Source of the DNA: Peribacillus folii
GTDB taxonomy: Bacteria; Bacillota; Bacilli; Bacillales; DSM-1321
Length of the DNA: 64,000 nt
Assembly: GCF_030271255.1 (NCBI RefSeq)
Contig: NZ_JASJOM010000009.1
Location: 62,001-126,000 of the forward strand
Reading direction: 5' to 3'
Positions 17,530 to 25,890 of the stretch are shown here, in pieces (position 1 is the first letter of the stretch; each line of letters begins with the position of its first letter). Position numbers and translations under genes: made by a program. Under the pieces are notes generated by a model, which worked only from the letters and a program-made list of their open reading frames with translations, had not been told where the DNA came from and made no database searches.

Positions 17530-18204
17530 ATTACAGCCATTTTGACTTTAGGAATTACAGCTCAGGTAACGAATGCCATACGTGAGTTCATCGTGACTGG
17601 AGAATATGAGCCAGGGCAAAAATTATCGGAAACCGTTTTATCGGAATATTACAAAGTTAGCAGGACACCCATAAGGGAAGCATTCAAGCAGTTGGAAAGA
17701 GAAGGCTTGGTCGAAATCATTCCGCGAGTCGGTACATGTGTGACGAAACCGACCGAAGATGAACTAAACGAATTATTCACGTTAAAGGAAGTCATGGAAG
17801 GGCTCGCAGCGGGCCTGCTGGCGGAAAGAGGCAATATCGAGGCCGTACAAACACTGAAGCAAGCGGTGTCCGACATGGAGAAGGCAATCCAAACCTCAGA
17901 TAAAAAGCTTTATGTTGAAGCGAATGAAGTATTTCATTCCGTCATTCAAGAGGGTGCCAATAACTCCAAATTAAGTTACATGCTGAATTTGCTGCTCAAT
18001 CAAATCCCTTATAGGCAATACGTCTTTCTGACCATCGAAGATCCGAATCGGAGGGAAAGGTCCTTGAAGGAGCATCAGGCAGTCCTGGCTGCCATTGAAA
18101 AAGGCGATCGCGAGGAAGCCGAGAAAGCAATGAGGGAGCACGTCAAAGCCAGTGGAATGCAACTTAAGATCGATATCGCAAAGAAACTTGGTCAGAAAAA
18201 TTGA
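17530..18204 (+). CDS. GntR-family (FCD) transcriptional regulator of the catabolic locus
   Basis: A 224-residue regulator. The N-terminal winged helix carries QVTNAIREFIVTGEYEPGQK and YKVSRTPIREAFKQLEREGL; the C-terminal all-helical FCD effector domain starts near residue 85, with metal/ligand residues in VEANEVFHSVI and KEHQAVLAAI. The best-placed start is ATT at 17530, six bases after AAAGGGGAGGGG (17512-17523). The next candidate, TTG 17542, is 18 bases away, and an ATG at 17488 lies inside the operator with no ribosome-binding site. FCD proteins usually sense the pathway's organic-acid substrate. Three identical operators in this locus are its likely targets. Its stop is 20 bases ahead of the monooxygenase gene. 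Confidence 0.87.
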   Translation: MTAILTLGITAQVTNAIREFIVTGEYEPGQKLSETVLSEYYKVSRTPIREAFKQLEREGLVEIIPRVGTCVTKPTEDELNELFTLKEVMEGLAAGLLAERGNIEAVQTLKQAVSDMEKAIQTSDKKLYVEANEVFHSVIQEGANNSKLSYMLNLLLNQIPYRQYVFLTIEDPNRRERSLKEHQAVLAAIEKGDREEAEKAMREHVKASGMQLKIDIAKKLGQKN

Positions 18205-18224
18205 ATCGAGGAGGAATGGGTGTT

Positions 18225-19370
18225 ATGAAATTTGGAATCTTTGCAAACCTAGCGGGACAAGGCAGGCATGATGAGTATGATAAGGTGTTGGATGAAGCCC
18301 GTGAGCAAGCGATTTATTGTGATGAAAATGGATATGATTCAATCTGGTATACGGAACATCACTTTGGACATGAAGGCAATGAATTGATTTCCAACCCGAT
18401 CTTAATGGGTGCGGATATTGCTGCCCGCACAAAGAATATCCGGATCGGACAGGCAGCGAATGTCGCAACCTTCTGGCATCCGTTGCGTTTGGCTGAAGAC
18501 ATAGCGATGCTCGACCAGCTGAGCAAAGGGCGTGTCGAGGTTGGCCTCGCCCGAGGATTATACGGAAGGGAAGCAGCTAATTTAAATACATTGGCAGACC
18601 CGGCAAATCAGGAACAAAACCGGGCATTGTTTGAAGAAACATTGGAAATTTTAAAGAAAGCTTGGTCAAACCGTTTCTTTTCACATCAAGGTGACATATA
18701 CCAATTTCCCCCGAAAGGATTGAAGTGGAGTCACCCGATGAGTCCGGCCACTTCGGAATTCATGGATCTGGAACAAGGCGAAATAAATAAAATTTCCCTA
18801 ATGCCTAGACCTTATCAGGAGTCACTTCCTTTATGGCAAGTAATTGATTCGCCGCGTTCGATAGAATTGGCTGCAGAAAACGATATAAAAGGAATGTTCT
18901 GGATGCCGACCGTTAAGGAATTGAAAGGACGTTTTGAACTGTATCGTGAAAGGGCTTCCAAAGCAAAGGGTTATGAGGTGCCGTTAGGACAGGGCATTGC
19001 CTTGGTACGAGATGTATATGTAGCGGAAACGATGGAACAGGCTCGCCAAGATGCGGCTGAAGCAGTGCTGAACAACTACCGGTGGATTTGTCATTGGAGA
19101 GGGTTAAGTAACCTCATGGATCCAGGCGAAGCAGTGAAGGAAGGACAAGAGTTGAATTATGAATTCCTGCATCCAAGGAACTTGTTGTTTGGTACGCCAG
19201 ATTATGTAGCGGAGAAAATTCAAGAATTGAGGGCCGAACTGAATTTGGAAACACTATTGCTTTGGGTCAATCACAATGGGCTGCCGCATGACAAAATGAT
19301 GAAAAGTTTAAAATTGTTTACGGAAGAAGTTATGCCAAGATTCACAGAAACCAAATTGGGGGTAATGTAA
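18225..19370 (+). CDS. Luciferase-like (LLM) flavin-dependent monooxygenase
   Basis: A 381-residue TIM-barrel enzyme of the bacterial luciferase superfamily, which uses reduced FMN and oxygen supplied by a partner reductase. Landmarks are MKFGIFANLAGQG, YDSIWYTEHHFG, LGRG-type segment VEVGLARGLYGRE and FGTPDYVAEKIQEL. The family includes RutA, which opens the uracil ring, and monooxygenases that open pyridine or cleave C-S and C-N bonds. An FMN reductase lies in the same operon (22312) and nucleobase-type permeases flank it, so ring cleavage of an N-heterocycle is the best inference. GAGGAGGA lies ahead; ATG 18216 is an alternative start three codons upstream. Confidence 0.88.
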   Translation: MKFGIFANLAGQGRHDEYDKVLDEAREQAIYCDENGYDSIWYTEHHFGHEGNELISNPILMGADIAARTKNIRIGQAANVATFWHPLRLAEDIAMLDQLSKGRVEVGLARGLYGREAANLNTLADPANQEQNRALFEETLEILKKAWSNRFFSHQGDIYQFPPKGLKWSHPMSPATSEFMDLEQGEINKISLMPRPYQESLPLWQVIDSPRSIELAAENDIKGMFWMPTVKELKGRFELYRERASKAKGYEVPLGQGIALVRDVYVAETMEQARQDAAEAVLNNYRWICHWRGLSNLMDPGEAVKEGQELNYEFLHPRNLLFGTPDYVAEKIQELRAELNLETLLLWVNHNGLPHDKMMKSLKLFTEEVMPRFTETKLGVM

Positions 19371-19949
19371 ATGTTGAAAATTCGCAAGGTGTATACAGCA
19401 GTGGAAGAAACACGTATTGAAGGCGGTAAAGAGGTTGATAATCCCATCAAAATGATCACAACCATGGCGGTAATCAAGAACCCGTGGGCTGGCAGGGGAT
19501 ATGTGGACGATTTAAAACCGGAAATTGATGAATATGCCCCGCAAATCGGCGAACTATTAGTCTCTGAACTATTTAAGCATATCGGCTCAGCGGATGATGT
19601 AGAAGCATTCGGAAAGGCAGCGGTAGTGGGAGTTGATGGGGAGGTCGAGCATGCATCGGCATTTATCCATACGTTAAAATTCGGTAACAAATTCCGCGAT
19701 GCCGTAAAAGGCACGAGCATTTTAAGCTTCACTAACAAACGCGGCGGCGCAGGATCTGCTGTGCTCATCCCGATGGTGCATAAGACAGACGAATCAGAGC
19801 GATCACACTTCATCACCTTCGAAGCCTCCATTCCAGATGCACCGAGAGCAGATGAGATCGTTGTCGCCATTGGTGCTTCTACAGGAGGCCGTCCACATCC
19901 TAGAACAGGAAACAGGCATCAGGACATGGTTGAAATGGGGCTGGTTTAA
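19371..19949 (+). CDS. AA_synth (DUF1185) family protein
   Basis: A 192-residue protein of the family labelled amino acid synthesis (PF06684). Recognisable parts are IRKVYTAVEETRIEGG, KNPWAGRGYVDDL, the conserved AAVVGVDGEVEHASAFIHTLKFGNKFRDA, and DEIVVAIGASTGGRPHPRTG near the C-terminus. Structures of the family exist, but I know of no established reaction, and the name is not evidence of amino-acid synthesis. The gene starts directly after the stop of the monooxygenase (TAAATG) and overlaps the following hydrolase by one base. It is thus translationally coupled to both and must act in the same pathway. Confidence 0.85.
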   Translation: MLKIRKVYTAVEETRIEGGKEVDNPIKMITTMAVIKNPWAGRGYVDDLKPEIDEYAPQIGELLVSELFKHIGSADDVEAFGKAAVVGVDGEVEHASAFIHTLKFGNKFRDAVKGTSILSFTNKRGGAGSAVLIPMVHKTDESERSHFITFEASIPDAPRADEIVVAIGASTGGRPHPRTGNRHQDMVEMGLV

Positions 19950-20761
19950 TGCCGGCTGCATCGAATGGGCAAGATTCCACCCATTTTGAAGAGAGAGGGG
20001 CCGGTGAATCTCTTATTCTCATTCATGGTGTAGGCCTTGATCTTAGAATGTGGGAAAGGCAAGTGGAGGATTTGTCCAAGCATTACCATGTCATCGTGTA
20101 TGACATGGTAGGGCACGGAGGGTCATTGCACCCTCCGGGTCCTTATGTCCTTACGCAGTTTGTTGAACAATTGGCTGAGTTGGCTGATTATTTGAAAATC
20201 GAGAGCTGTCATATTGTCGGATTTTCCATGGGCGGTATGGTCGCTTCGGCATTTGCGCTAAAATATCCGCAAAAAATTAAAACGCTTACAATCATGAATG
20301 CAGTTGCAAACCGGACGGAGGAACAACGGAAAGCCATTCTGAAAAGGGTTGAAGAAGTGGAAAGAATAGGGCCCCTGGCAACGGTCGAACCAGCCATTCA
20401 ACGTTGGTTCAATCCTGATTTCCTGAATGCACAAAATGAATGGGTAAGCCAAATCCGAAAACGGCTCGAAACCAACGATCCCGCTTCTTATTTAGCCGCT
20501 TATCGTCTTTTTGCTACGGCTGATCAAGAACTATGGCCCCAAATCGAACAAATTAGCGTACCGACCCAAATCATAACGGGACAACAAGATATGGGATCCA
20601 GTCCTGAAATGGCTAAACAGATGCATGAAAAGATCGTCGATTCAGAGATGATGATTGTGCGCGATATGAAGCATATGCTGCCGATTGAGGGAGCCCAAAT
20701 CGTGAATGAAGCCATTCGTTCCTTCATTGACAAACAAACATTAATCAAAGTGGAGGGGTGA
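19949..20761 (+). CDS. Alpha/beta hydrolase (RutD/enol-lactonase-like)
   Basis: A 270-residue alpha/beta hydrolase. It has the oxyanion region LILIHGVGLDLRMW, the nucleophile elbow VGFSMGGMVAS (Ser near residue 93), a likely acid Asp in ITGQQDMGSSPEM and the base His in MKHMLPIEG. Family relatives include 3-oxoadipate enol-lactonase and RutD, which speeds hydrolysis of an aminoacrylate or carbamate intermediate in uracil breakdown. Its start codon overlaps the stop of the AA_synth gene (TTTAATG), so it belongs to the same operon. A role in hydrolysing the ring-opened product is inferred. Confidence 0.85.
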   Translation: MPAASNGQDSTHFEERGAGESLILIHGVGLDLRMWERQVEDLSKHYHVIVYDMVGHGGSLHPPGPYVLTQFVEQLAELADYLKIESCHIVGFSMGGMVASAFALKYPQKIKTLTIMNAVANRTEEQRKAILKRVEEVERIGPLATVEPAIQRWFNPDFLNAQNEWVSQIRKRLETNDPASYLAAYRLFATADQELWPQIEQISVPTQIITGQQDMGSSPEMAKQMHEKIVDSEMMIVRDMKHMLPIEGAQIVNEAIRSFIDKQTLIKVEG

Positions 20762-20767
20762 CAGTAA

Positions 20768-22252
20768 GTGAACGAGCTGAAGAAATATCAGATGTATATA
20801 AACGGAGAATGGTCGGATTCATCAAGTGGTGAATATTTCGAAAGCTATAACCCTGCAACTGAAGAAGCATGGTGTCAAGTTGCAAAAGGAAACGCTGAGG
20901 ACGTTGAGCGTGCTGTTCAAGCTGCACATCAAGCGTTCCTGAGTTCAGGGTGGGCAAATATGACCTTCACTGAGAGGGGACGTCTCGTCAGGAGGCTTGG
21001 TGAGCTGATTGCAGAACACTCCGAAGGGCTTGCCAAAGTTGAATCATTGGACAACGGAAAATTAATCAGGGAAATGCGCGGACAAGTAAATTATTTACCT
21101 GAATTTTTCTATTATTATGCAGGACTGGCGGACAAGATTCATGGACGGACTTTACCAATTGATAAAAAAGAAATGTTCGCGTTTACATCTAAGGAGCCAC
21201 TAGGGGTAATAGCGGCCATCACACCTTGGAATTCCCCGCTATATTTAACGACATTGAAGCTTGCCCCGGCTCTTGTGGCTGGAAATACAATCGTCATCAA
21301 ACCCTCGGAAGTGTCTTCGGCATCTCTATTGGAACTAGTGAAGCTGGTTGAAGAAGCCGGGTTCCCTCCGGGCGTCGTCAATGTGGTGACCGGGTTTGGA
21401 ATGCCTGTTGGAGATACATTGACTTCACACCCTCTTGTAAGGCGAGTGGCTTTTACGGGAGGTTCGGAATCAGCCCGGCATATCGTTCAAAATTCAGCTC
21501 AAAACTTTGCCCAAGTAACACTTGAGCTTGGCGGTAAATCTCCTAATATCGTGTTTGAGGATGCCAATCCGGATAATGCAGCGATGGGGATCATAGCTGG
21601 TATCTTTGGTGCATCAGGACAAAGCTGTGTCGCTGGTTCACGAGCATTTTTACATGTTGATATTTACGATGAAGTAATGAAAAAGCTTGTTGACCGTGTC
21701 TCAAAAATTAAAATCGGTGATCCATTTCTCGATGATACGGAAATGGGGCCGCTGGCAACGAAAGCGCAATTGGAACGTGTCGAGAAATTCGTGGCTATCG
21801 GATTGGATGAGGGCGGAAAACTTGTGATTGGTGGACAAAGGCCCAAGCATTTGGATAAGGGCTGGTATTTTGAACCTACGATCTTCGAGCATTCAGATAA
21901 CCTTTCACGGATCACGAAAGAAGAAATATTCGGTCCTGTGTTAAGTGTCATCCCTTTTAAAGATGAGGAAGAGGTCATTCAATTAGCAAACAGTACTGAT
22001 TACGGATTGGCGGCAGGCATTTGGGTGAGTGATATTGGAAAGGCCCATCGCGTCGCGAAGGCAATACGTGCTGGAATCGTATGGGTAAATACTTATCGAA
22101 GCATTTCACCCATCGCAGCAATTGGGGGGTCCGGCCTAAGCGGTTACGGAAGGGAAGGCGGTTATGAGGCCATCCATGACTATATGCAGGATAAGGTTGT
22201 ATGGGTTAACACCTCCTCCGACCCGATTCCTGACCCGTTCATAATGAGATAA
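20768..22252 (+). CDS. NAD(P)-dependent aldehyde dehydrogenase 1
   Basis: A 494-residue aldehyde dehydrogenase of normal length. It has the NAD-binding segment TPWNSPLYLTTLKLAPALVAG, VTGFGMPVGDTLTSHP, FTGGSESARHI, catalytic Glu in LELGGKSPNIVFED and catalytic Cys in GASGQSCVAGSRAFLH. It most resembles betaine/gamma-aminobutyraldehyde-type dehydrogenases. The start is GTG at 20768, seven bases after the hydrolase stop, with GGAGGGGTGAC ahead. In this operon it probably oxidises an aldehyde released after ring opening, such as a semialdehyde; the exact substrate is unknown. Confidence 0.9.
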   Translation: MNELKKYQMYINGEWSDSSSGEYFESYNPATEEAWCQVAKGNAEDVERAVQAAHQAFLSSGWANMTFTERGRLVRRLGELIAEHSEGLAKVESLDNGKLIREMRGQVNYLPEFFYYYAGLADKIHGRTLPIDKKEMFAFTSKEPLGVIAAITPWNSPLYLTTLKLAPALVAGNTIVIKPSEVSSASLLELVKLVEEAGFPPGVVNVVTGFGMPVGDTLTSHPLVRRVAFTGGSESARHIVQNSAQNFAQVTLELGGKSPNIVFEDANPDNAAMGIIAGIFGASGQSCVAGSRAFLHVDIYDEVMKKLVDRVSKIKIGDPFLDDTEMGPLATKAQLERVEKFVAIGLDEGGKLVIGGQRPKHLDKGWYFEPTIFEHSDNLSRITKEEIFGPVLSVIPFKDEEEVIQLANSTDYGLAAGIWVSDIGKAHRVAKAIRAGIVWVNTYRSISPIAAIGGSGLSGYGREGGYEAIHDYMQDKVVWVNTSSDPIPDPFIMR

Positions 22253-22311
22253 GCGAAATTAGATTGATGAATGTTATGTTGGCGAAGGGTTCTAATAAGG
22301 AGGGGTACGAT

Positions 22312-22872
22312 ATGAAATTATTGGGAATTTCAGGGACCATTGTAGGTTCAAAAACGAAAGTCGTTGTGGAAAGGGTCTTAGAAGAGGTAAGGAATAACCA
22401 CCCCGATATTGAAGTGGAGCTGCTTGATTTAAAAAATTATGACCTTCAATTTTGTGATGGCCGCAATCCATCCACTTATTCCGAAGATACAAAAAAAGTA
22501 ATCGATATCGTGACTTCAGCGGACTTTTACATTATCGGGACACCTATTTTCCAAGGTTCGATTACCGGGGCTTTGAAAAACCTGTTTGATTTGGTGCCAC
22601 CAAAGGACTTCCGCAATAAAGTAATGGGCTTTGTTGCGAATGGCGGAACGTATCAGCATTACTTGGTAATTGAAAATCAGCTGAAACCCATCGCTAGCTA
22701 TTTCCGTGCCTTTGTTGCACCTGGATCTGTTTATGCTCATAACGATCATTTCAATGCGCAAAATGAGCTGACAGATGAAGCAGTTTTACAACGCATCAAC
22801 CTGCTGAGTGAAGAAGTCGTGTTTATGCAAAGAGCGTTGAAAGGTGCCAAACAAGAGCCTCAATTAAATTAA
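22312..22872 (+). CDS. NAD(P)H-dependent FMN reductase (SsuE/MsuE-like)
   Basis: A 186-residue flavodoxin-fold reductase. The N-terminal MKLLGISGTIVGSKTK is the FMN phosphate loop; YIIGTPIFQGSITGALKNLFD is the family motif contacting the isoalloxazine. Proteins of this group supply free reduced FMN to luciferase-like monooxygenases (SsuE-SsuD, MsuE-MsuD). Here it sits 3 kb downstream of such a monooxygenase in one operon, making it the obvious partner. AAGGAGGGG precedes the ATG at 22312; an earlier in-frame ATG at 22264 has none. Confidence 0.88.
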   Translation: MKLLGISGTIVGSKTKVVVERVLEEVRNNHPDIEVELLDLKNYDLQFCDGRNPSTYSEDTKKVIDIVTSADFYIIGTPIFQGSITGALKNLFDLVPPKDFRNKVMGFVANGGTYQHYLVIENQLKPIASYFRAFVAPGSVYAHNDHFNAQNELTDEAVLQRINLLSEEVVFMQRALKGAKQEPQLN

Positions 22873-22933
22873 GGGGAAAGATTATCTTACAAAAAGCAAT
22901 ATCTCGGGACGGAGGTAGCAAGGAGGGACCTAA

Positions 22934-23215
22934 TTGCTATTTAATGTAGATGAGACCATCCATTTAACGGATCTATCTTTCATTACCGTTTGTAATGAAA
23001 AATATGGAATCAATAGAGGGGTTTATAATACCATTGATGCTTGGTTTTATAAGCAAGGAATCAATAACATTCTAGAAAGACGAAATAGCATCCTATTTTT
23101 CCTCGAATTCATCAAAGGAAATTCTGATATGAAAAATAACCAATATAAATTCGGTCATGGGGGATTAACGGTAAAATTAGAAGAGTTTTTTTTTCCAAGA
23201 ATGGTATCGACTTGA
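22934..23215 (+). CDS. Hypothetical protein, 93 residues
   Basis: A short frame between the FMN reductase and the second aldehyde dehydrogenase. It begins with TTG at 22934 behind a good AAGGAGGG. The sequence (MLFNVDETIHLTDLSFITVC..., ending KLEEFFFPRMVST) has no membrane helix and no motif I recognise. The homopolymer TTTTTTTT near its end suggests that it could be truncated by a frameshift, so it may be a decayed gene. The position inside the operon and the ribosome-binding site are the only support. Confidence 0.4.
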   Translation: MLFNVDETIHLTDLSFITVCNEKYGINRGVYNTIDAWFYKQGINNILERRNSILFFLEFIKGNSDMKNNQYKFGHGGLTVKLEEFFFPRMVST

Positions 23216-23261
23216 ATCGTTAGCTAAAAGCACATACAAAGAGTGAAGGGTAGCTGGGGAT

Positions 23262-24704
23262 ATGACAATTATAGATAGCGCTTTAACTAAACAATTATTC
23301 ATCAATGGAAAATGGGTGAAAGCAAAAGAATATCGTCCACTTCGGTCTCCTTACTCAGGGGAAGTCATTGCCCAAATCCCGATGGCTACAGATGAAGAAA
23401 CCGGTTGGGCTATCGAAGCGGCACAAAATGCATTGAAGGTGATGGCAAAAATGCCGGCACATCAACGCGCGAAGATATTGGAAACATTGGCCCGGCTTAT
23501 TGAAGAGCGCGCGGATGAAGCCGCCCATATCATATCGATAGAATCCTCGAAGCCGATAACATCCGCTAAGGGAGAGGTGGCCCGCACGATTGAAACCTAC
23601 AAGTTCGCGGCAGAAGAAGCGAAGCGGATTCATGGGGAAACGCTCTCGCTGGATGCCGCACAGGGCGGTGAGAATCGTCTTGGCTACACTGTACGCGAAC
23701 CGATCGGAGTGATTGGGGCAATAACACCTTTCAATTTCCCCATGAATCTGGTGGCCCACAAAGTCGGCCCTGCGATTGCTGCTGGAAATACAATCGTCTT
23801 AAAGCCAGCAAGCCAAACTCCACTCTCATCATTGTTCCTGGCCGAACGATTGCTGGAAGCAGGGTTGCCTGAAGGAGCCCTAAATGTGGTCACGGGCGGA
23901 GGAAGAGTGGTTGGAGATAAGCTTGTCACCGATTCCAGAGTGAATATGATTACGTTCACTGGAAGTCCCGGGGTCGGGATTGGAATCCGCAATAAAGCAG
24001 GATTGAAGCGCGTGACATTGGAACTGGGCTCCAATGCGGCCGTCATTATTGACCGTGGTGTAGACCTGGATAAGATTATTTCTCGCTGTGTGAATGGGGC
24101 GTTTTCCAATCAGGGACAAGTATGCATTTCCTTGCAAAGGATCTATGTCCATGAAGAAATCCATGATCGCTTTGTCGATTTATTCATTGAAGCGACGAAA
24201 CGATTAGCCCTTGGCGACCCGCTTGATCCAGAGACGGAGGTTTCCGCTTTGATTTCAGCAAATGATGTCGAAAGAACCCTTAATTGGATCGAGGAGGCGA
24301 AACAAGGCGGAGCGAAGATTGCAACTGGTGGAATAGCGGAGGGCAATCTGCTTCATCCAACCGTCATCTTGAATGCCAAAGCTCATTTAAAGGTTTCCTG
24401 TCAGGAAGTGTTTGCACCGATCGTCCTGATTAACAAGATCGAATCCATTGAAGAAGCGATTGATTTGGTCAACGATTCCAACTACGGCCTTCAAGCAGGA
24501 ATTTATACCGACAATGTGCATACAGCACTGGATGCTGCAGAGAATTTACATGTTGGTGGAGTGTTGATTAACGATATTCCGACATTCCGTGTCGATAATA
24601 TGCCCTACGGAGGTGTGAAGGAAAGCGGTACTGGGCGTGAGGGATTAAAATATGCAGTCGAAGAAATGACTGAAATGAAGTTGGTCATTTGGAATCGTAA
24701 TTAG
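23262..24704 (+). CDS. NAD(P)-dependent aldehyde dehydrogenase 2
   Basis: A 480-residue aldehyde dehydrogenase. Motifs: TPFNFPMNLVAHKVGPAIAAG, FTGSPGVGIGIRNKAG, catalytic Glu in TLELGSNAAVIIDRG and catalytic Cys in FSNQGQVCISLQRIYVHE, with GVKESGTGREGLKYAVEEM at the C-terminus. It is of the lactaldehyde / phosphonoacetaldehyde / non-phosphorylating glyceraldehyde type, and is only distantly related to aldehyde dehydrogenase 1, so the two should act on different aldehydes or at different steps. The YciI-like gene follows after 13 bases. Confidence 0.9.
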   Translation: MTIIDSALTKQLFINGKWVKAKEYRPLRSPYSGEVIAQIPMATDEETGWAIEAAQNALKVMAKMPAHQRAKILETLARLIEERADEAAHIISIESSKPITSAKGEVARTIETYKFAAEEAKRIHGETLSLDAAQGGENRLGYTVREPIGVIGAITPFNFPMNLVAHKVGPAIAAGNTIVLKPASQTPLSSLFLAERLLEAGLPEGALNVVTGGGRVVGDKLVTDSRVNMITFTGSPGVGIGIRNKAGLKRVTLELGSNAAVIIDRGVDLDKIISRCVNGAFSNQGQVCISLQRIYVHEEIHDRFVDLFIEATKRLALGDPLDPETEVSALISANDVERTLNWIEEAKQGGAKIATGGIAEGNLLHPTVILNAKAHLKVSCQEVFAPIVLINKIESIEEAIDLVNDSNYGLQAGIYTDNVHTALDAAENLHVGGVLINDIPTFRVDNMPYGGVKESGTGREGLKYAVEEMTEMKLVIWNRN

Positions 24705-24717
24705 GGGGTGAAGAAGC

Positions 24718-24975
24718 ATGGCTTATTATGCAGCGATTTTGCATATGCTGGATGCTGAGAAAAACAGGGATGTGCGCCCACGCCATATTGAATATTTAGA
24801 TGAATTGGACATTAAAGGGAAGGTTTTTGCAAGAGGCCCGTTTGCAGATGGCACAGGAGGTTTAGTGGTATATATCGCGGATTCGATGGAAGAAGCCCTC
24901 ACACTGGCGGAAAGGGATCCACACGTTGTAGAGAAGTCACGCCGGCTCGAGCTTAAGGAATGGTCGTTGCTATAG
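24718..24975 (+). CDS. YciI-like protein
   Basis: An 85-residue ferredoxin-like-fold protein of the YciI family. It has the typical opening YYAAILHMLDAEKN, a conserved RPRHIEYLDEL, the ARGPFADGTGGLVVYIADS turn and the AERDPHVVEKSRRLELKEW ending. Relatives include muconolactone-isomerase-like and dehydrochlorinase enzymes using a His-Asp pair; here His30 (in RHIEYL) and Asp (in ERDPHV) are kept. It is the last gene of the run that starts at the GntR gene. A tautomerase or lyase role on a pathway intermediate is plausible. Confidence 0.82.
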   Translation: MAYYAAILHMLDAEKNRDVRPRHIEYLDELDIKGKVFARGPFADGTGGLVVYIADSMEEALTLAERDPHVVEKSRRLELKEWSLL

Positions 24976-25021
24976 AATAGCGAACAAATGAAATTCAATC
25001 ATCATTTTTTTATCCTTTACT

Positions 25022-25037
25022 CTTGCATGGTACATGG
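25022..25037 (+). promoter_or_regulatory. Locus operator, site 3 (isochorismatase-like gene)
   Basis: CTTGCATGGTACATGG, identical to the sites at 17185 and 17483. It lies about 75 bases ahead of the hydrolase gene. This implies a separate, co-regulated promoter for the hydrolase and perhaps permease copy 2. Confidence 0.65.
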
Positions 25038-25110
25038 CAGATTAATGTTCTTGCATCTTGCTTGTACCTTAGTATGGGTTCGAGGGTACGATATTGAGGA
25101 GTGGGCTACA

Positions 25111-25770
25111 GTGGATAAGAAAAAAACGGCGCTTCTATTGATTGATTTACAAAAAGAAGGCGGTACTTCAAGCGTTGTCGGGATGGAAGGAATCATCGAC
25201 AGAGCGCAGCAACTTATTAGTGCATGCCGCCATCGGGAGATTCCCATAATTTACACTCGGCATATAAGCAGGGCAGATGGTATTGGACTTGCCAATAAAG
25301 AACCGGTCAATCTACAAGGAGAGCCTATCTATTATCATTCACATACCGATTCCATTGAGATTATAGACGAGATAGGACCTCATGAAAATGACATCATTAT
25401 TGATAAATACCGATACAGCGGCTTTCATGGTTCCAATCTCGACTTGATGCTCAAAAGTTTGGATATCAAGCACTTGTTGGTTGGAGGGGTCCTTACGGAT
25501 TGTTGTGTTTTCGCTACTGTATTAGATGCATATTATCGTGATTATCAAGTTAATCTCGTTAAAGATTTGTGTGGAACGACTACCTTAGGCGCCCATATGT
25601 CAGCAACTTTGATGATGGCCAACTGGGTATATGATCTGAAAATTTATGATGCTGATCAAATGGTTAAAATGCTGCGAAATGAAAAGCACCGTGTCTGGGA
25701 GGCGCAAGCTCCGGACCAACTCCAATTCTCCCCTGATAACCTTATGGAAATCTACTCAAAATTAAAATGA
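25111..25770 (+). CDS. Isochorismatase-fold cysteine hydrolase (amidase/RutB-like)
   Basis: A 219-residue member of the cysteine hydrolase family. The catalytic Asp is in TALLLIDLQKEG (about residue 12), the Lys in IIDKYRYSGFHGSNLD, and the nucleophile Cys in GGVLTDCCVFATVLDAYYRDY. Relatives hydrolyse isochorismate, nicotinamide, N-carbamoylsarcosine, biuret or the ureidoacrylate of the Rut pathway. Here an amide or ureide hydrolysis step after ring opening is likely. The start is GTG 25111, with GAGGAG ahead and the first strand immediately following; longer upstream frames cross the operator and are rejected. Confidence 0.87.
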   Translation: MDKKKTALLLIDLQKEGGTSSVVGMEGIIDRAQQLISACRHREIPIIYTRHISRADGIGLANKEPVNLQGEPIYYHSHTDSIEIIDEIGPHENDIIIDKYRYSGFHGSNLDLMLKSLDIKHLLVGGVLTDCCVFATVLDAYYRDYQVNLVKDLCGTTTLGAHMSATLMMANWVYDLKIYDADQMVKMLRNEKHRVWEAQAPDQLQFSPDNLMEIYSKLK

Positions 25771-25890
25771 TTTTGGGTAGATAGCTATTTTTGATGTTCA
25801 CTTTTTTAGGTGATGGGCTCATATCGGGAAATGAATCTAGGATAATTCGGGCAGCGGCTTGGTGAATGTTCTAATCGAGGGGGAATCGAG

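Noticed and set aside
17530..25770. Assignment of the catabolic locus as a Rut uracil pathway
   Set aside because: RutC and RutE counterparts are absent, extra enzymes are present, and the monooxygenase cannot be called RutA from the motifs seen. Only the logic is shared.
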